43,103 bases of DNA from Prevotella sp. UBA2850. Its GTDB lineage: Bacteria; Bacteroidota; Bacteroidia; Bacteroidales; Bacteroidaceae. This document shows positions 41,769 through 43,103 of this stretch, piece after piece. Each line of letters begins with the position of its first letter. Positions within the stretch are counted from its first letter, which is position 1. Both the position numbers and the translations under genes were made by a program. A model generated the notes under the pieces. That model ran no database searches, was not told where the DNA came from, and was given only the letters and a program-made list of their open reading frames with translations. Location of the stretch: positions 1 to 43,103 of the forward strand of contig DEFO01000007.1 in NCBI GenBank assembly GCA_002350805.1. Direction: 5' to 3'.

Positions 41769-43040
41769 ATGACAATGAAATTGAAATCACTATTACTGAT
41801 TATGGCCGTGGCATGCTCGCTGGGCATGCAGGCACAAAAATATGTGGGCGGCGACATCTCGCTACTGCCGAAGTATGAGGAAAATGGAGCTAAGTTCCTC
41901 GATAAGGATGGGAAAACTATTACTGGCGGGATGCTGGCTTACTTCAAGCAGCAAGGTTGGAACGCTATGCGCGTGCGCCTGTTTGTTGACCCGTCGAAGG
42001 CATCGGCTGCTCATAAGGGCGAAGGTGTGTGCCAGGATCTTGATTTCGTGAAGAAACTAGGTAAGCAAATCAAAGACGCCGGACTTGCATTGATGCTGGA
42101 TTTCCACTACAGCGACACTTGGACTGATCCAGGCAAACATGCCACTCCCAGCAGCTGGACATCGTCGGACTCTGAGACACTGGCTACAACTCTCTACGAG
42201 TATACCAAAAGCTGTCTGAACGAGATGATAGCAGCAGGGGCAACACCCGACTTTGTGCAACCAGGCAACGAGATAACTTACGGCATGTTGTGGCCTACTG
42301 GCCATTGCTATCCTGATGGCGGCAACTATGGCAGTGGTACGTTTGCCAACTTTGCCAAATACCTGCAGGCAGGCATCAGAGCTATTCGTGAGGTGTGCCC
42401 CCAGGCAAAGATTGTCATTCAGACAGAGTTGAGCAAGTCGCAGAATGTGACGAACTTCTATAAGACGCTGAAAAACTATACCAATGATTACGATGTCATC
42501 GGGTTGAGCTATTATCCTTATTATCATGGCACCCTGACCACACTCGACAATGTGCTGACGACACTCGAAAAGAACTATCCCGACAAGAAAATACAGATTG
42601 TAGAAACAGGTTACTATCATGCATGGTATCCTGATGATGCTACTTATAAAATCAGTACCTTCCCCAACTGGCCTGCTACTGATGCCGGACAGCTGCAGTT
42701 CACCAAAGACCTGATTGCCAAACTGGCTGCTCACCAGAGTGTCGACGGATTGTATTGGTGGTTTCCCGAAGCCAACGAATATGGTCTGGACTGGAACACG
42801 AAGCGTGTGACTGACAACTGGTATAACGCCGGTCTTTTTGATAACCAAACGGGTAAGGCTATGCAGTCGCTCTACGAGCTGAAGACTTTCTTGGGCAGTT
42901 CGGCTGGCATTACATCAACACCTACCATTCAACACCCAACACCTTCAGTCTATACGCTCGACGGTCGCCGGGTTTCTTCTATCGAACAGGCACCGAGTGG
43001 TATCTATTTCATAGGTAACAAAAAAGTGATCAAGAAGTAG
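41769..43040 (+). CDS. Arabinogalactan endo-1,4-beta-galactosidase (GH53) with T9SS-like tail
   Basis: 423 residues from the ATG at 41769; an in-frame ATG at 41775 is also possible. A signal peptide ends in MQAQ. The GH53 barrel begins 'KYVGGDISLLPKYEENGAKF' and has Glu168 in 'VQPGNEITYGMLWP' (acid/base) and Glu279 in 'IQIVETGYYHAW' (nucleophile), with 'MLDFHYSDTWTDPGKH' also diagnostic. It cuts beta-1,4-galactan side chains of pectin (type I arabinogalactan). The linker STPTIQHPTP and tail 'VYTLDGRRVSSI...GIYFIGNKKVIKK' match those of the neighbouring amylase and point to T9SS export. It has its own promoter and no MalR-like site, so it is probably regulated separately from the starch genes. 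Confidence 0.93.
   Translation: MTMKLKSLLLIMAVACSLGMQAQKYVGGDISLLPKYEENGAKFLDKDGKTITGGMLAYFKQQGWNAMRVRLFVDPSKASAAHKGEGVCQDLDFVKKLGKQIKDAGLALMLDFHYSDTWTDPGKHATPSSWTSSDSETLATTLYEYTKSCLNEMIAAGATPDFVQPGNEITYGMLWPTGHCYPDGGNYGSGTFANFAKYLQAGIRAIREVCPQAKIVIQTELSKSQNVTNFYKTLKNYTNDYDVIGLSYYPYYHGTLTTLDNVLTTLEKNYPDKKIQIVETGYYHAWYPDDATYKISTFPNWPATDAGQLQFTKDLIAKLAAHQSVDGLYWWFPEANEYGLDWNTKRVTDNWYNAGLFDNQTGKAMQSLYELKTFLGSSAGITSTPTIQHPTPSVYTLDGRRVSSIEQAPSGIYFIGNKKVIKK
42915..42945 (+). repeat. 31-bp linker repeat, copy 2 (GH53)
   Basis: Second copy of the sequence at 41544-41574, one base different, again encoding STPTIQHPTP just before the tail. Confidence 0.75.
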
Positions 43041-43103
43041 GGCAAGAGCCGGTTTGCCTTGGGCAACCATCAGATTCCAACGTGACTTATACTGATATAG
43101 GTA

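Noticed and set aside
43051..43068. Terminator after the GH53 gene
   Set aside because: GGTTTGCC and GGCAACC can pair with one bulge, but there is no T-run and the window ends soon after, so it cannot be supported.

Overview
The window looks like chromosome of a Bacteroidota bacterium, most probably a Prevotella-type member of the Bacteroidales. The reasons are: promoters of the TAnnTTTG (-7) type ahead of many genes, few recognisable Shine-Dalgarno sites, a type IX secretion pair (porU, porV), Sus-like starch enzymes, and C-terminal tails of the 'LDGRR...GxYIVNGKKVVK' kind seen on secreted Prevotella proteins. No rRNA, tRNA, CRISPR array, intact insertion sequence or phage gene was seen.

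Layout. 1-4.3 kb: the tail of an outer-membrane barrel protein, a convergent rbfA / LolC-LolE-type permease pair, and a divergent TonB-dependent receptor. 4.6-10.8 kb: the glutamate synthase operon gltB-gltD on the minus strand. 11.0-13.1 kb: two overlapping glycosyltransferase genes. 13.1-14.1 kb: gene-poor DNA with a nested palindromic element and a broken small exported-protein gene, followed by a small secreted protein. 15.0-18.2 kb: a translation operon, rplM-rpsI-rpsB-tsf, with structured leaders before rplM and before rpsB and a strong terminator after tsf. 18.2-24.4 kb: a fumarylacetoacetate-hydrolase-family gene, a short tandem-repeat tract, then porU-porV-ispF. 24.7-33.8 kb: a maltodextrin operon (malQ, GH97 alpha-glucosidase, type I pullulanase, SusA-like GH13) closed by a terminator. 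33.8-36.4 kb: an acidic-repeat membrane protein, a membrane acyltransferase and an orphan propeptide-like lipoprotein. 36.6-39.5 kb: pta and ackA, separated by a GxxExxY (PD-(D/E)XK-like) gene that sits between inverted repeats. 39.6-43.1 kb: a secreted multidomain alpha-amylase and a GH53 endo-galactanase sharing the same kind of C-terminal tail.

How they fit together. The starch genes form a split regulon. A LacI/MalR-like palindrome (GCAAACGTTTGC) lies about 95 bp ahead of malQ, and a one-mismatch copy lies at almost the same distance ahead of the alpha-amylase 12 kb away. The amylase and GH53 enzymes carry tails resembling T9SS sorting domains, and porU/porV in the same window encode the sortase and shuttle that process such tails. 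Pta-AckA would turn acetyl-CoA from sugar fermentation into acetate and ATP.

The most unusual item is the GxxExxY gene between pta and ackA. It is bounded by a 28-bp inverted repeat (26/28 matches), so in the transcript the whole gene could be presented as the loop of one stem. This resembles the intervening-sequence elements of 23S rRNA but lies between two protein-coding genes.
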